Below are positions 54,101 through 64,000 of a stretch of 64,000 nucleotides of DNA, piece by piece (within the stretch, counting starts at the first letter, position 1; the number at the start of each line of letters is the position of its first letter). Under the pieces are notes generated by a model that saw only the letters and a program-made list of their open reading frames with translations, ran no database searches and had not been told where the DNA came from. The stretch comes from Hevea brasiliensis (Eukaryota; Streptophyta; Magnoliopsida; Malpighiales; Euphorbiaceae). Where the stretch lies: the NCBI RefSeq assembly GCF_030052815.1, contig NC_079507.1, forward strand, positions 64,311,144 through 64,375,143, given 5' to 3'. The position numbers were made by a program, and so were the translations under genes.

Positions 54101-54213
54101 GATTTTTGAGAGAAATGGAGTGCTTTAAACGGAAATTTAGACAGTGGAACTTGAAGTGGGAACTGGGTTAAGAGAGGTATCTGTGGAATTTGAAGCAGAG
54201 AAAAGCAGAGCAT
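40382..54213 (-). CDS. Plastid Ycf45/SPD1-like P-loop ATPase, 9 exons
   Basis: Exons on the minus strand: 54213-53815, 53385-53171, 52034-51884, 51627-51436, 50607-50445, 50305-50073, 41432-41256, 41160-41038 and 40690-40382. The frames join into 653 aa. The family (cyanobacterial/algal Ycf45, Arabidopsis SEEDLING PLASTID DEVELOPMENT 1 and relatives) is plastid-targeted and needed for plastid development; the exact reaction is unknown. The first ~55 residues are Ser/Leu/Phe/Lys-rich with no acids, like a transit peptide. Walker [10 protein letters not shown] is at 194-202 and Walker B VIIIDE at about 268-273. ATAHG follows at about 295-299, as a sensor region. The C-terminal exon ([17 protein letters not shown] ... 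VRLCILP) matches the family's R3H-like end, though the spacing R-x2-H is not canonical. I chose ATG 54213; an in-frame ATG at 54351 would add 46 residues that read more like leader. Intron 2 has a GC donor. Intron 6 is 8,640 bp and full of transposons. Confidence 0.9.
42227..43935 (-). pseudogene. Broken antisense ORF of the element, 'gypsy-type putative transposase' domain
   Basis: On the minus strand one frame runs from about 43735 to 42227 (about 500 codons), interrupted only by three stops, near 43385, 43037 and 42512. The first part ([49 protein letters not shown]) matches what I know of the Pfam 'transposase (putative) gypsy type' domain, PF04195. The middle is Pro/Ser-rich, followed by a coiled-coil-like, Glu/Lys/Ala-rich end. 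A further N-terminal piece (43935-about 43760) is in another frame, implying one frameshift. Such additional ORFs are known from Tat-lineage retrotransposons. It is a decayed transposon gene and not host coding sequence. Confidence 0.65.
44512..44611 (+). repeat. 39-bp direct repeats in the element
   Basis: AGGTCAGATTACATCATTTG followed by GGC(T/G)ATCTC(A/T)AGAGATCGG occurs twice, about 62 bp apart. A partial third copy (CGGATTACATCATTAAG) lies between them. Confidence 0.85.
46814..47280 (+). repeat. Minisatellite: about nine ~52-bp units with a hairpin core
   Basis: Each unit has the core GAGATCGGGGGAGAGTTCTT followed by ACCCGATC or ATCCGAGATC and an AT-rich spacer. The CGGG/CCCG (or CGGA/TCCG) ends pair around an AGAGTTCTTA loop. 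Starts are near 46814, 46862, 46922, 46981, 47041, 47090, 47143, 47191 and 47246. Changes in one stem arm are often matched in the other (for example GATCAGG with CCTGATT, GGCCGGGC with CCTGGTCC). Confidence 0.9.
48106..48152. repeat. (GA)n microsatellite in intron 6
   Basis: About 23 perfect GA units on the plus strand, just outside the 3' end of the LINE fragment. Confidence 0.95.
48248..48890 (-). mobile_element. 3' end of a non-LTR retrotransposon (RTE-like LINE), 5'-truncated
   Basis: On the minus strand, 48890-48283 encodes the C-terminal part of a LINE polyprotein: [13 protein letters not shown], then [37 protein letters not shown], and an end IADPNKFLG before TAA at 48285-48283. At least two in-frame TGA codons replace expected Trp or Arg positions (for example at the LRWFGYV stretch), so it is dead. 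After the stop comes a tandem TTGAG-type tail, (CAACT)n on the plus strand at 48248-48277, the kind of short-repeat 3' end seen in RTE-clade elements. Only the last ~200 codons remain, the usual outcome of incomplete reverse transcription. Confidence 0.88.
48910..49546. mobile_element. MITE-like element in intron 6
   Basis: The ends TTAACAC (48910) and GTGTTAA (49546) are inverted copies, and next to the right end CCAAATAGGG resembles the common end of plant MITEs. Inside, GGAATTC/GAATTCC and TTCATGTTTG/CCAAACATGA words are placed symmetrically. A (CA)n run sits near 49306-49317. Related words (TGGAATTC, ATTTCCAAATGAACTCC) occur again near 50750-50826, perhaps a fragment of a similar element. 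Confidence 0.5.
52579..52613 (+). repeat. T21G14 homopolymer junction in intron 2
   Basis: Twenty-one T followed directly by fourteen G, inside the intron with the GC donor. The G run could fold as a G-quadruplex on this strand, the non-template-like plus strand of a minus-strand gene. Confidence 0.9.
53169..53170 (-). other. Non-canonical GC donor site (intron 2 of the Ycf45-like gene)
   Basis: Exon 2 ends ACAATTATCAG and the intron begins GCAAGTCATT. Only this junction joins the Arg codon AG|G correctly to the next exon (GGAAATAGCTCG, read as R-E-I-A-R). The nearby GT four bases on gives the wrong frame. CAG|GCAAGT is the usual strong consensus for GC-AG introns. Confidence 0.85.
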
Positions 54214-54351
54214 TTGAGTTTGGCGGGAAAGTAGCGTAGAAGTCGTTCTTTCTGTGACGAGACTCAGTTTCTGTACTTTCTCCCTGGCTGCTACGAGTTG
54301 AAAGAGGAGATCCCCACCCCCAAACATAAACAGAAAAATAAATAGCATCAA

Positions 54352-54760
54352 AGGGAAATTTTTTAGAAAATGGGATTTTTTGATTTTTTTTTTCAGCTTC
54401 TTTTATTTTTTTTTTTTAAAGCAATTTTGGTTGTGGCTATATTTTTTATATATATTTTTTATTGATAATTCATAAGATGTAAAGATCCTAATATTTTAAT
54501 TAATAATCTACAAAATATATAGATTGAATAATGTTTTAATTATTCAGCATATTTGATTTAATTAATTAATATTTAGTGGGCGCTAAACAATTTAGTTAAT
54601 ATATAAATACTTACTCTAAATAGAAATATTCGCTCTTGGAATATTTTATTAGTCTATTATAATTTTAATGTGAACAATTTATTCATAATAAAACTAAAAC
54701 AAATAATTTTAATATAATATATTAAATTACATAATAATAAGAGTTTATTGCAATATTATA

Positions 54761-54828
<68 letters not shown>

Positions 54829-54858
54829 GTGGATTCAACCGAGATGATCTTTAATTGG

Positions 54859-54926
<68 letters not shown>

Positions 54927-56636
54927 GTGGATTCAACCTAGATGATCTTTAATTGGTTAAGGTGAGGAAGTCCATATTGTCAGTATGAAAGCCCAGATAG
55001 AAAATGGTCCAAACACGAAATTTAAATTGCGAAGAAGGCCTTTATCTTTAATGGACTTCAGGTTTTTTTTTTTTTTTTAAAAAAAGATTAAAGCTTGTGA
55101 GCATGTAAGCCTAAAAGAAAAAAAGCCCAACTCCACATCAAACAAGACAAACAACTGGATTTAATATTCTTTTTAATTTTTTTTATCATTTTTAATTTAA
55201 TTATTATTAGAAAAAAAAAGCAAAAAACATATTTGCTTATTTATAGTTGACAACTTAAATAAACCAAACTAGGAAGAGGCTTAAACAACAAATATTTTAT
55301 TTTTGGATGATTTATTAGAGATTTTTGTTTCATGCATTCTTGATGCATATTTTAGATAATAAAAATATTAAATTTTGATATTTTTAGAAATAAAAATTCT
55401 ATAGAATCCCATGGCGATTGACTATAAAAATCTTAAAATTAATACTTCAAATTTACATTATATATTAATTTAATAGAAGCTCTATCATTTTAATTTTTTT
55501 AAGTTTTGGTTTTAAGTGTCATTCTTAATTCAGTTTTTGTTTCCATTCGATTTTAATTCAGTTTCGATTTTAATTAAATAAAATATATTTTTTATTTTTT
55601 ATTTATAAAAATTTGATTAAATTTAAAATTAAATTATTTGACTTTAATTTAATTTAATATTAATTTTAATTAATTTCAATTCGATTTTATTTTATTGTAA
55701 TTTGTAAATGATACACGACGAGATTTAAGTGGATGCTTTAAATAAAAAGGAAAAAAAAAATCTTAGACCACAATTATTTCTAGTCGGTGAGATGGACAAG
55801 CAGAAAATGAGAGATGTGCAATTGATGTTGCTTAATAAATCTTTTTTTTTTTATTTTTCTCTTGAAAAATATAGAATTTTAAAATTTGAATGTGGGGGGG
55901 GGGGGGGGGGGGGGGGGGTGTTAATTAATGGAAAGCAACTCAGAGAGGGTTAGGTAAGCACTGACCTCATTGGTTATAAAGTCTTGTAAAAGGGTTTCTC
56001 TTCCCACTATCAATTAATAATATGCCTTTCTTCTTAATTATCATTTATTACTTAAATGGTTTGCAAATTCTGCTATGTGCAATCAACTTTTTTTTTTTAT
56101 TCATAAATTCATGATAATTACATATGAATAAAATAAGGACCAACAAAAGAATATAGTTAAATGGAAAATTAATAAATTATATAACACATAATAAAGAAGT
56201 ATTATTATTTTAGATATTTTGTAAATTACACTTCAATCATTTTAAAACTAAAAATTGACATATATTAAAATTAAAGAAAAAATTATTATAAATTTCGCTT
56301 GATTGGGAATTCGTCTTCTTAGGCAAAATAAATGAATTAATGTTTATTTTTAACATTAATTATGTTGTCATGGACCCAAGTAAAATCATTGGAATTTAGT
56401 ATGTCATGATATGACATGAAGGTATACCCTCTGACCTATATATATATAACATTAATGTTGCCCCTTATAATTATTTAAAGTATAGATAAAATGGGATTTC
56501 ACCTTTTTTCTCACTTGAAAAATTATGTAAACTTGTGGATTCCAGGTTGTTAGGGTTTGGACAGACTCGTTGAGTTACAGAGATAGAAGAAAGGAAAAAA
56601 TATCATAAGGCTGATGCTAAAAGAGAAGAGGTTATG
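54352..56636. other. AT-rich intergenic region with long TA tracts and a G25 run
   Basis: No gene supported. It holds two (TA)n tracts at about 54764-54823 and 54861-54921, each followed by the same ~38 bp (AATTTGTGGATTCAACC..., at 54824 and 54922), so a 98-bp unit is duplicated. It also holds an uninterrupted run of 25 G at 55894-55918. Confidence 0.7.
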
Positions 56637-57234
56637 CACAGGCAGCACATGACAATGACCAAGCACAAGACATTACTTGCATTTGCATATGCGCGTGTTT
56701 TGATTAATTTGTCACCCTTTCACTTCGAAAGATAGTTTGTGTAGTCATTTGAACAAGTGGGAACTTAGTGGTCAATTAATATGGACATTTGACAAGAAAA
56801 TTCTTGAAGCTTTACACTTTCAAAGAAGAAGTTAAAATTACTCAGATTACACGCTACGCTACATAAATGAATTTGAGGAACGCCCCAGTCAACATCATGC
56901 AGACAACTTGAGTTTTCTGATTGTCAATTGCAGGATGCCCAGAAAGCTGGATATCATTCTAATTCATAATCACAAGAAAATAAGTCTTTCATGATTATTC
57001 ACTATTTACTTTTCTAAAGTCCTTGTTTATCATGATAAACCATTATTATCAGAGTCAAATCGAATCACTAGTTCTATTGATGGATTCAACCATATATGAC
57101 CTGTTACTGATACCAGCAAAAAGTGCAAAATAATAATATTAATAAAATCGTATTATCACATGTTGGACCCAGCAAGTTTCTTTTACTCTCACAAAGGAAT
57201 TAGGTTACTCTCTCATTTTATATATATATATATA
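56637..57234 (+). repeat. 0.6-kb tandem duplication, first unit
   Basis: Starts CACAGGCAGCACATGACAAT and ends in a (TA)n tract after GGTTACTCTCTCAT. It matches 57235-57834 with scattered substitutions and small indels. No open reading frame is conserved between the copies, so it is noncoding as far as I can see. Confidence 0.92.
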
Positions 57235-57834
57235 CACAGGCAGCACATGACAATGACCAGGCACAAGACATCACTTGCATTTGCATATGTGCGTCTTTTG
57301 ATTAATTTGCCACTCTTTCACTTGGAAAGATAGTTTGTGTGGTCATTTGAACAAGTGGGAACTTAGTGGTCAATTAATATGGAAAATTGACAAGAAAATT
57401 CTTGAAACTTTACACTGAGTTTTGGCAATTCAAAGAAGAAGTTAAAATCACTCAGATTACATGCTACGCTACATAAATGGATTCGAGGAATGCCCCAATC
57501 AACATCATGCAGACAACTTAAGTTTTCTGATTGTCAATTGCAAGATGCCCAGAGAGCTATCATTCTAATTTGTAATCACAAGAAAATAAGCCTTCACTGA
57601 TTAATCAATATTTACTTTTCTAAGTCCTTGTTTATCATAATAAACCATTACTATCACAGTCAAATAGAATCACTAGTTCTACTGATGGATTCAACTATAT
57701 ATGACCTGTTACTGATATCAGCAAAAAGTGCAAAATAATAATAATAATAATAAAATCGTATTTTCACATGTTGGACCCAGCAAGTTTCTTTTACTCTCAC
57801 AAAGGAATTAGGTTACTCTCTCATCATTTATATA
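57235..57834 (+). repeat. 0.6-kb tandem duplication, second unit
   Basis: Offset 598 bp from the first unit. Differences include a longer (AAT)n run and about 11 extra bases near 57416. It is clearly more diverged than the 1.1-kb pair at 15355-17577, so it is older. Confidence 0.92.
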
Positions 57835-59885
57835 TATAGCTAGTTTACATGAACCTTGTAGAACTTGTTCATATCGATAATTTCAATGATTATTATCATC
57901 TACAACTATAAGATGGTTATAAATTTGTATACATATAATTTTTGCTTTTTTTGAAGGAATTGATAATATGATAGTAAATTATTAATTATATCCTAAACCC
58001 TTAATTTTTAAAATCAATAATTTAGATTATATGAATACAAATGCAAATTTCTTGGCTTTACTGATGCATCACGACCTCTACTGCTAAGATAGGACGATCA
58101 ACTCCTCAGCTTTATTGTCTTTTTTTTTTATCCTTAATTTCCTTTTGTTTTTTCACGCTAAGAAAGAGGGATGTTATTTAGATAAAGATGCTATGATTTT
58201 TTCCTTCTTTCTTTATTGAAAAGGTGCTGATAGAGAGTTTCTGCTACATGTGTTTTCGTATGCTAAAAGGCCTACGTTGTTTTTGATTCAGTTGGGTTTG
58301 CTCTACCTTGTTGAGAGGGCGTCATTTGCTCTTGATGTTTTGCGCCACTGAGATCTCCTCTACATTGTGGCTAAAAGGATCATTTTGTTTAGTTTATGAG
58401 TGCTAAAGAGCTCTGTAGCAACACCTTCTTGAAGATGTAAAATTGAGCGTTGTCTCTAATAAGAAATTTAGAAGATCAACTTTGTTTTGTTGATTTGTTG
58501 CGTAGTGATGGGTGTCTATGTTAGCACCTTATATTTTTAATGATGGCATTGGTTTCGATCTCTGCTCAACATTTTTTATGGTTGGCAACCTTGGATGGTG
58601 CACGGCAATGTGGTTACTCTACTTCTCTCTTATCTGTAATCCTATAATTTAGGATTGGGGATGGGTTTATATTGTAGGTCGAATTTTAATTGGATTTTGA
58701 TTGTTTGGAGTTGGGTTTGTTGCTAACCTCAATACGGGCGCCCCTTTCTCTCAGTTGTTCATCTAAGATGTAATTTAAAACAATATTGCATGTTGACAAA
58801 AAAAAAGTAGTAATCAATGTATTTATTAATTATGTATCTGTTATCAACCTTAGAATTGATTTCAAATGATATTATAAATTTTGTTTTGTAATGTAAATCA
58901 TCTAATTAATCAGCTTTAATTTGCATTTTATGATTAAAATTGAAAAATATTATGGTCTATAAGAGCATGTAGAATCGGATTATTAGAGAAATTTTAATTA
59001 GCTTCAATTCATCAAAATATAATTTTTAGGGAATTGCGTATACAGCGTCGTGCTTCTCTTCTCTGTAGTTTTATTCTCCATTAGTTATTAAGCCAACCCC
59101 TTTTAATTTATGAAAGATACCCATTTTTATTCTTAAATATATATGTATTATTATAGAGTTGACTCAACATACATACAGTAACCTGAAATGGGTGAGATCC
59201 TGGGGAGAATGAAGGGTCTCCAAAAAGGCAAATTAACCAATCAATTGGAGTGGGTCATCGTTCACATGCTCTTCCTTAAAAATCTTACCATTCACCATGT
59301 GCCCAATTCATTTCTAATGACCCCACTTAATCAATCTCCACGTGGCATCAACCTATCACGTGTTGTCCATCTCCGTCATATATCCTTTTTGAATATGGCT
59401 ATATTCAATTATTTTTATTTTTAAAAAATAATTTTTTAATTAAAAAGGTGATAAGAATTTTTAATTTGTTTAATTAATTTAAAAAAAAAAATAAAAAGTA
59501 ACTATAATTATATAAAATTCAATTAAAATTTTTTATTATAAATTATTTACTCCAAATGAATTAATATAGTTTTATGAAAACTCTTTTAAATTAAATTTAA
59601 TTCATTATCAATCACATTAAATATTTAAATTAATAATTTTAGTTTAATGATAAATTTTAATTGAATAATTTTAAAATTATAAAGTTTTAAGTTTAAATTC
59701 TTATTAAATTCAGTTATATGAAATAAAACATATATTTTAAGTTTTATTAAATTTAAATTTATTTAGGATTTATGAAACTTTTATTTATTATATATTTATA
59801 TTCATTTAAATTTGTTGTTAAATGAATTTTAAATTTATTAGTATTTTTACTTTATTAAATTTGCCAAATATCGAAAGAAGTGCAG

Positions 59886-59947
<62 letters not shown>

Positions 59948-60980
59948 CTTGAAATGGGTAAAGAAGACATTACAAAATTAAATTGTATCAAAAGATTTAC
60001 ATTGAACGAATCATCTGACAAGCACCCTCTAGTTAGACAGACAATGTGTAGCAGAATTTCTCATCCTATCGACGTATAAAAACCGAGAAAATTGAAAATC
60101 TTGGCACAAATGAATAGAATTTGAGTGACAGGATCTCTCCGGCAATGTTTAACTAAATGTTAGAGAGTCATGTTCAAATAAAACTCTTGGCAATCTCATG
60201 CATTACGGGATTGAAAAAGATTGACGCATCCATCAAATATTGGAAAGAGACTCAACCAAACACACTCGCACGATACACCTGCCTTTTTTTTGTCAGATGG
60301 GATATCATACAGAAGGTAATTTTCAATTTTATTTAAAAAAAAAATTAATTATTATTATAATTTTAAACTTCAAACATCGGATATTAAAATATTATTTTAA
60401 TCTTAATAATGACATTGACATATTTAGATATCTCATAGTAATTTTTTATAGAATTAAAATTTTATACTGTTTAAATTATCGGATTAAATTTGACGTCTAT
60501 TTTCATACTTCAATTCTTTATTTAAACTATTTCAAATTTGAAAAGTTCAATGAATGTAAATAATAAAATAAATTTTAATCAGTAACATAATTTTGTCATT
60601 ATAGGAATTAACATTAGCATTTTGTCATTATTAATAAGAAATTAATAATAAAAGAAAAAGTGTTTTCTTTAAAAACAACATAATCAACATCATGTCATTA
60701 GTATTTAATTAATTAAACTCCAATTATTGATATACAATGTGTATATTATTTGAATGATGTGCAATGTCATTTTCCGATTCAAACCTTCTGCCAGCATGTT
60801 GTGCGCATTATTCAGGTGGCAAATTCTACCTTTTCTTACAATTCAACCAAATACACGATCCTACTCCTCCACTTCTTCTTCTTCCCTATCTTTTGTTACA
60901 AAACTCTAAACAACAAACCTCATCTTGTTCTTTCTATCAAATTGGTATTTGTTTTGTCCCTGTCTTTGTCTATTTCCTTG

Positions 60981-61013
<33 letters not shown>

Positions 61014-61726
61014 TAATACGAGTCTGATTGGTCAGGTATCCATGTGTTAATTTAATTTTCTTCATGATCCATCGACATGCCATTCGTGTATTAGTAGCTT
61101 TTTCAAGTTGGTTTTCAATAAGTGATGATCTTTTATTAATTATTCTGTTAGTTAATTTCTTCTTATTTGGACGTGTAACATCCAACTACTGCTATAAAAT
61201 AACAAATAAAATAATAGATTATTAATTAAGGAATAATTGAACTCTTTTTTATTTTGTTACTCCTTAGGTTTCAATTTGTTTCTAGTTATCAATTCGTCGT
61301 TATTGCTAATTAGTTGACAAAGCACTGAAAGATTGAAATATCGTGAAAACTTATAAATAGAGCAAATACGACAAACATTTATTAATTGAATAAAAAAAAT
61401 ACAATATAAAACTCTAAACACTCATAAACCCTCGCGTTAAACCGTCACTCTAGCAATTTCTCCATCATTTAAAACTATAGCAAGAAATAATTCGATCAAG
61501 AATAAACACTCTAAATAAAAGTATGAAAATAAAAAAATTATGAACATAATTATCAAAACTAAAAATTTTTTAATAATCAAAATAAAACACAAGGAGGGAG
61601 GGAATATAGTACTTATTTTAATTGCAATAAAGTATATGTCTGTGTTTTTTTTTTTTAATAAAAAATGTAAATATCATTTATGAAATAGGATATCCATATG
61701 ATATATCCTTTAGAATGATAGTAGCT
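57835..61726. other. Intergenic region, no gene supported
   Basis: A less AT-rich stretch at 58050-58790 looks like decayed repeat sequence, but no protein family is recognisable. (TA)n tracts lie at 59888-59945 and about 60987-61010. The rest is AT-rich spacer. Open frames here are short and mostly cross simple repeats. Confidence 0.55.
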
Positions 61727-62061
61727 AATTGATAAGGTGGATTAGCAATCTAACCCGGACACAACATTCGTTGCTTAATTGTCTTAAAAATCCAATTAGC
61801 ACATTCATCAACACATCATGGAACATGAATTGTAGACCAAAAAGGATAGGACGTCTAGAAACTTTTAATATCATGGATAATAGTCTCAATCTCTCATGGG
61901 ATTTGAGAACATGAGGAAATCAACATATTGTCAAGAACTAGAGAATCAATTTCAAAATTCACAAGATGGTAGCTTTTGGAGATAGCAAAGGGAAACGCTA
62001 CTTGAAAGAAAATAACCCTAAGCTGCAAGAGGGGAACCATAGGCAAAAGAAGCTGCACACC
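61727..62061 (-). mobile_element. Plant LINE RNase H domain remnant
   Basis: Read on the minus strand across several frame breaks it gives FAYGSPLA, then LRVIFFQVAF, FEIDSLVL, ETIIHDI, FWSTIHVP and DECANWI in that order. This is the pattern of the RNase H domain at the end of plant L1-type LINE polyproteins. The catalytic Asp context EIDSLV is visible. Stops in frame show it is dead. It appears cut at 62062 by the LTR-like repeat that starts there. Confidence 0.6.
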
Positions 62062-64000
62062 TGTAACAACCCAAGCCAAGGAATCATTACTGCCGTTAGG
62101 GATCGGGTCAGCTTATATACGTGAAATCACTAAAGTATAATTAGATCATACACACATATTTACATGAGGAGTTAGCTTAAATTCAAAACATACATAATTA
62201 CATTACCTATGCTTAATAACAACATCTATTAAACTTGAACACCAGCATAGTAATTATTCCTTTATATATTACATGTCCACTAATTATACAATATATACTT
62301 AAACACTCCACAGCTATCCTGGCTGCTCAAGCTCCTAAGAACCTTCTATTCCTATACGCCTGCACCTAGAGTTAGGGAAAATGAGTGAGCTTACATAAGC
62401 TCAGTGAGTAAACTAACCATATTTAATTATCACAGTCATTTCATACACATGCAATGCATTATCCATATGTGATTCATATCATAAACATTTCACATAAGAT
62501 GGATATATCACTAGTAATTTCCCAAATTCAATGTGCTCAGCTCATTTAGAGGCTCCTCAGGACTTTCGCTTAACATATATATATATCCAATGTGCCCGGC
62601 TCATACAGAGGCTCCTTAAGACTTTCGCTTATAACATGACATGTGTCATACACCAAGAGGCATTGTAAAAGTCTCCTCTTGGATTTCATGGATCTATAAC
62701 ATACATAACATAACCTAATTATAGACATGTGGGGAGTCAGTGGGTTATCCATAATCCATCATGCACTAATAATAACTATGCAATTATGCAACATATTCTT
62801 GTTATAGATGTATACATCCTAAATAAATATGACATAATGCATGAGAGTGATCATATATTAAATTTAAACAGTTTTCATTATATTAATGTCAGAGTTACTT
62901 ACTTTTTGAAGCTTGTCAACCACCTAACATGAACTGTAGCTAACCTTGGATCCTTAGCTTCTTAAATCCCTCAAGTTTGATCTCATAACTTTCGGAACCT
63001 AATGAGTTATTTGAAGCTCTAGAACTTTATACACATATGAAACATCTTATTCTAGGCCTTAGGAACCATAAAATCATATTTTGGAATCTTAAAATTAAAG
63101 AAGAAATAAAGTTGCCAAAACTATGTTTGGCTACCGGAGTCTTAGACTTCGGCTGTCAAACCTTTGATTATCGGGTCTCATTTTGGGCAATAGCCATTGC
63201 GGTTGCTAAACCTTTGATCATTGAGTGCCCATTTTGGGCAGTAGCTACTGCGGCTGCCAAAGACTTAGACTTCGACTACCAAACCTGGAATTTCTCTAGA
63301 TTTTCTAGAGAAACTACATGTTTCAGCAATTGAAATAATGGTATTCGGCAGTTAAACCTAGGAATTTTCAGAATTCCCAAGTTGAAAAAAGCATAATTCT
63401 TCTTCCCAAAACCTCCAAAACATATCCCAAAGCTCCAAATCACAATTCAAACACATAAACACATTCCCAAGGCCTAAAATAACTTGAATCCATGCTTATA
63501 GCTCACATACAACAATTAAAAGCTAGGATTCAGGATTCCAACAAACTTTCATCAACATTAAAATAAGAAATCCTTAGGTTTAACTAAGGAAACTAACCAT
63601 TCTAGGTCCATAAACACTTGGACTAGACATAAACAAGAATAATACTTCATTTAACAATCAAATAGCCAAAACACATCAAAGAAACATACTTTCTTTAAAA
63701 AAAACTCAACATGCAACCCTTTTCCCAAGATTAAAACTTAAAACTATGTAACAATCTCATGCAATTCAAAATCCAACAAACTCATATGCTTAAGTGTACT
63801 TGAATTCCTCTAAAGGACCAAAAGAAAGAGGAAATACCTCTTTTCTTTGAAATGGAGAAGAAAGTGAATTGACGACTCTAACTTCAATCCATGTTCACCA
63901 AGCTTCCTCGAAGAAGAAATCAAGTTTCAACACATGCAATAGCTAAGAAAATGTCATTGGACAACCTTTTTCATGTGCACCAAGTTGAGAGAGAAAGAGG
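62062..64000. mobile_element. LTR-like repeat, runs off the window edge
   Basis: Starts TGTAACAACCC where the LINE RNase H remnant stops. The interior has no reading frame but has repeat structure. A ~46-bp unit (ATGTGCYCRGCTCAT...GACTTTCGCTTA) occurs at 62530 and 62588. A ~51-bp unit (AAACCTTTGATYAT...TTTTGGGCARTAGC) occurs at about 63153 and 63203. The organisation fits an LTR of a Ty3/gypsy-like element, but the far end and any second LTR are outside the window. Confidence 0.4.

Noticed and set aside
59818..61185. Frames with long Tyr-Ile runs
   Set aside because: Produced by (TA)n microsatellites only.

Overview
This is nuclear DNA from a eudicot plant. The genes carry canonical GT-AG introns and encode plant proteins: mitochondrial malate dehydrogenase, a GTE bromodomain protein, CLE peptide precursors and a plastid Ycf45-type ATPase. 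The intergenic DNA is very AT-rich and full of microsatellites, LTR-element, LINE and MITE-like debris. The protein sequences would fit Malpighiales or Euphorbiaceae, but that is an impression and was not tested.

Layout. 1-1.44 kb is a decayed Ty3/gypsy RT-RNase H fragment whose RNase H part occurs twice, head to head. 2.79-3.09 kb holds two spliced coding exons of an unrecognised gene end. 4.95-8.44 kb is a complete seven-exon mitochondrial malate dehydrogenase gene (+). 11.28-13.46 kb is a complete four-exon GTE-type bromodomain/NET gene (-). 14.0-24.8 kb is a large tandem duplication carrying a GT4-family glycosyltransferase. The upstream copy is cut after residue 234 exactly at the duplication junction, and the downstream copy is intact (479 aa). 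The upstream duplicate also holds about 3.15 kb of AT-rich, higher-order tandem repeat that the downstream one lacks.

26.2 and 35.8 kb carry two small single-exon CLE peptide precursors on opposite strands, with almost identical CLE dodecapeptides. A 2.8 kb LTR-like repeat (29.4-32.2 kb) lies between them. 40.4-54.2 kb is one nine-exon gene on the minus strand for a plastid Ycf45/SPD1-like P-loop ATPase. One intron uses a GC donor. Another is 8.6 kb long because it hosts a 6.08 kb TG...CA element with a perfect 5-bp target duplication, a LINE 3' end and a MITE-like element. 54.4-64 kb has no gene that I can support. It holds a 0.6 kb tandem duplication, a 25-base G run, a LINE RNase H remnant and the start of another LTR-like repeat at the window edge.

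The genes do not form a pathway; this is an ordinary gene-sparse plant neighbourhood shaped by duplication and transposon insertion. The best leads are the duplication-truncated glycosyltransferase and its private AT repeat block, the CLE pair, and the intronic element with its hairpin minisatellite and antisense ORF. Exon boundaries were assigned by hand from reading frame and splice consensus. No database search was run.
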